Assembly: GCA_004554255.1 (NCBI GenBank)
Contig: SFNC01000096.1
Coordinates: 1 to 7,021, forward strand
Direction: 5' to 3'
Length of the DNA: 7,021 bases
Origin: Bacteroidales bacterium
GTDB taxonomy: Bacteria > Bacteroidota > Bacteroidia > Bacteroidales > Muribaculaceae
Shown piece after piece: positions 6,978 to 7,021 of the stretch (the first letter of the stretch is position 1; the number at the start of each line of letters is the position of its first letter). The notes below the pieces were generated by a model. The model worked only from the letters and a program-made list of their open reading frames with translations, did not search any database and had not been told where the DNA came from. The position numbers and the translations under genes were made by a program.

Positions 6978-7021
6978 AAATTAAAATTAATAAATAAAAC
7001 ATGCACCCGCGAACAATATAA

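Noticed and set aside
7001..7021. Six-codon frame ATG to TAA (MHPRTI) at the window end
   Set aside because: An A/T-rich leader precedes it, but a frame this short arises easily by chance, and the DNA beyond is not visible to judge a leader-peptide role.

Overview
The window reads as chromosomal DNA of a Bacteroidales bacterium. The evidence is a textbook Bacteroidetes promoter (TTTG, 20 bases, TAnnTTTG) ahead of the second gene, A-rich translation leaders without a strong Shine-Dalgarno, and the protein families: a DPP5-type S9 peptidase with a signal peptide, a YgiQ radical SAM protein and a UvrB with a charged linker. The fairly high GC of the main genes would suit a gut lineage such as Muribaculaceae, but that placement is a guess.

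Layout: (1) Bases 1-498 hold the 3' part of an AT-rich GNAT acetyltransferase gene whose start lies outside the window. (2) Bases 499-719 are intergenic. They hold a likely terminator for the GNAT gene, a stretch with words resembling a cobalamin riboswitch, a strong promoter, and a perfect 16-base GC palindrome just downstream of the expected transcription start. (3) Bases 720-6836 are three same-strand genes with no gaps: uvrB, a ygiQ-family radical SAM gene joined to uvrB by an ATGA overlap, and an exported S9/DPP5-like peptidase gene whose start lies inside the 3' end of ygiQ (74-base overlap). (4) Bases 6837-7021 carry no gene. They contain a terminator-like hairpin, a long imperfect inverted repeat and a second hairpin that competes with it.

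The three genes can be one transcription unit from the promoter at 642-673. Their functions (nucleotide excision repair, an uncharacterised radical SAM activity, periplasmic peptide degradation) do not form an obvious pathway, so this looks like a housekeeping operon of convenience. No mobile element, CRISPR array, tRNA or rRNA is visible. I did not find a clearly new biological system. The points most worth checking are the odd ygiQ/peptidase junction, the structured DNA or RNA at 6886-6977, the riboswitch-like remnant at 555-613, and the compositional contrast of the GNAT gene.
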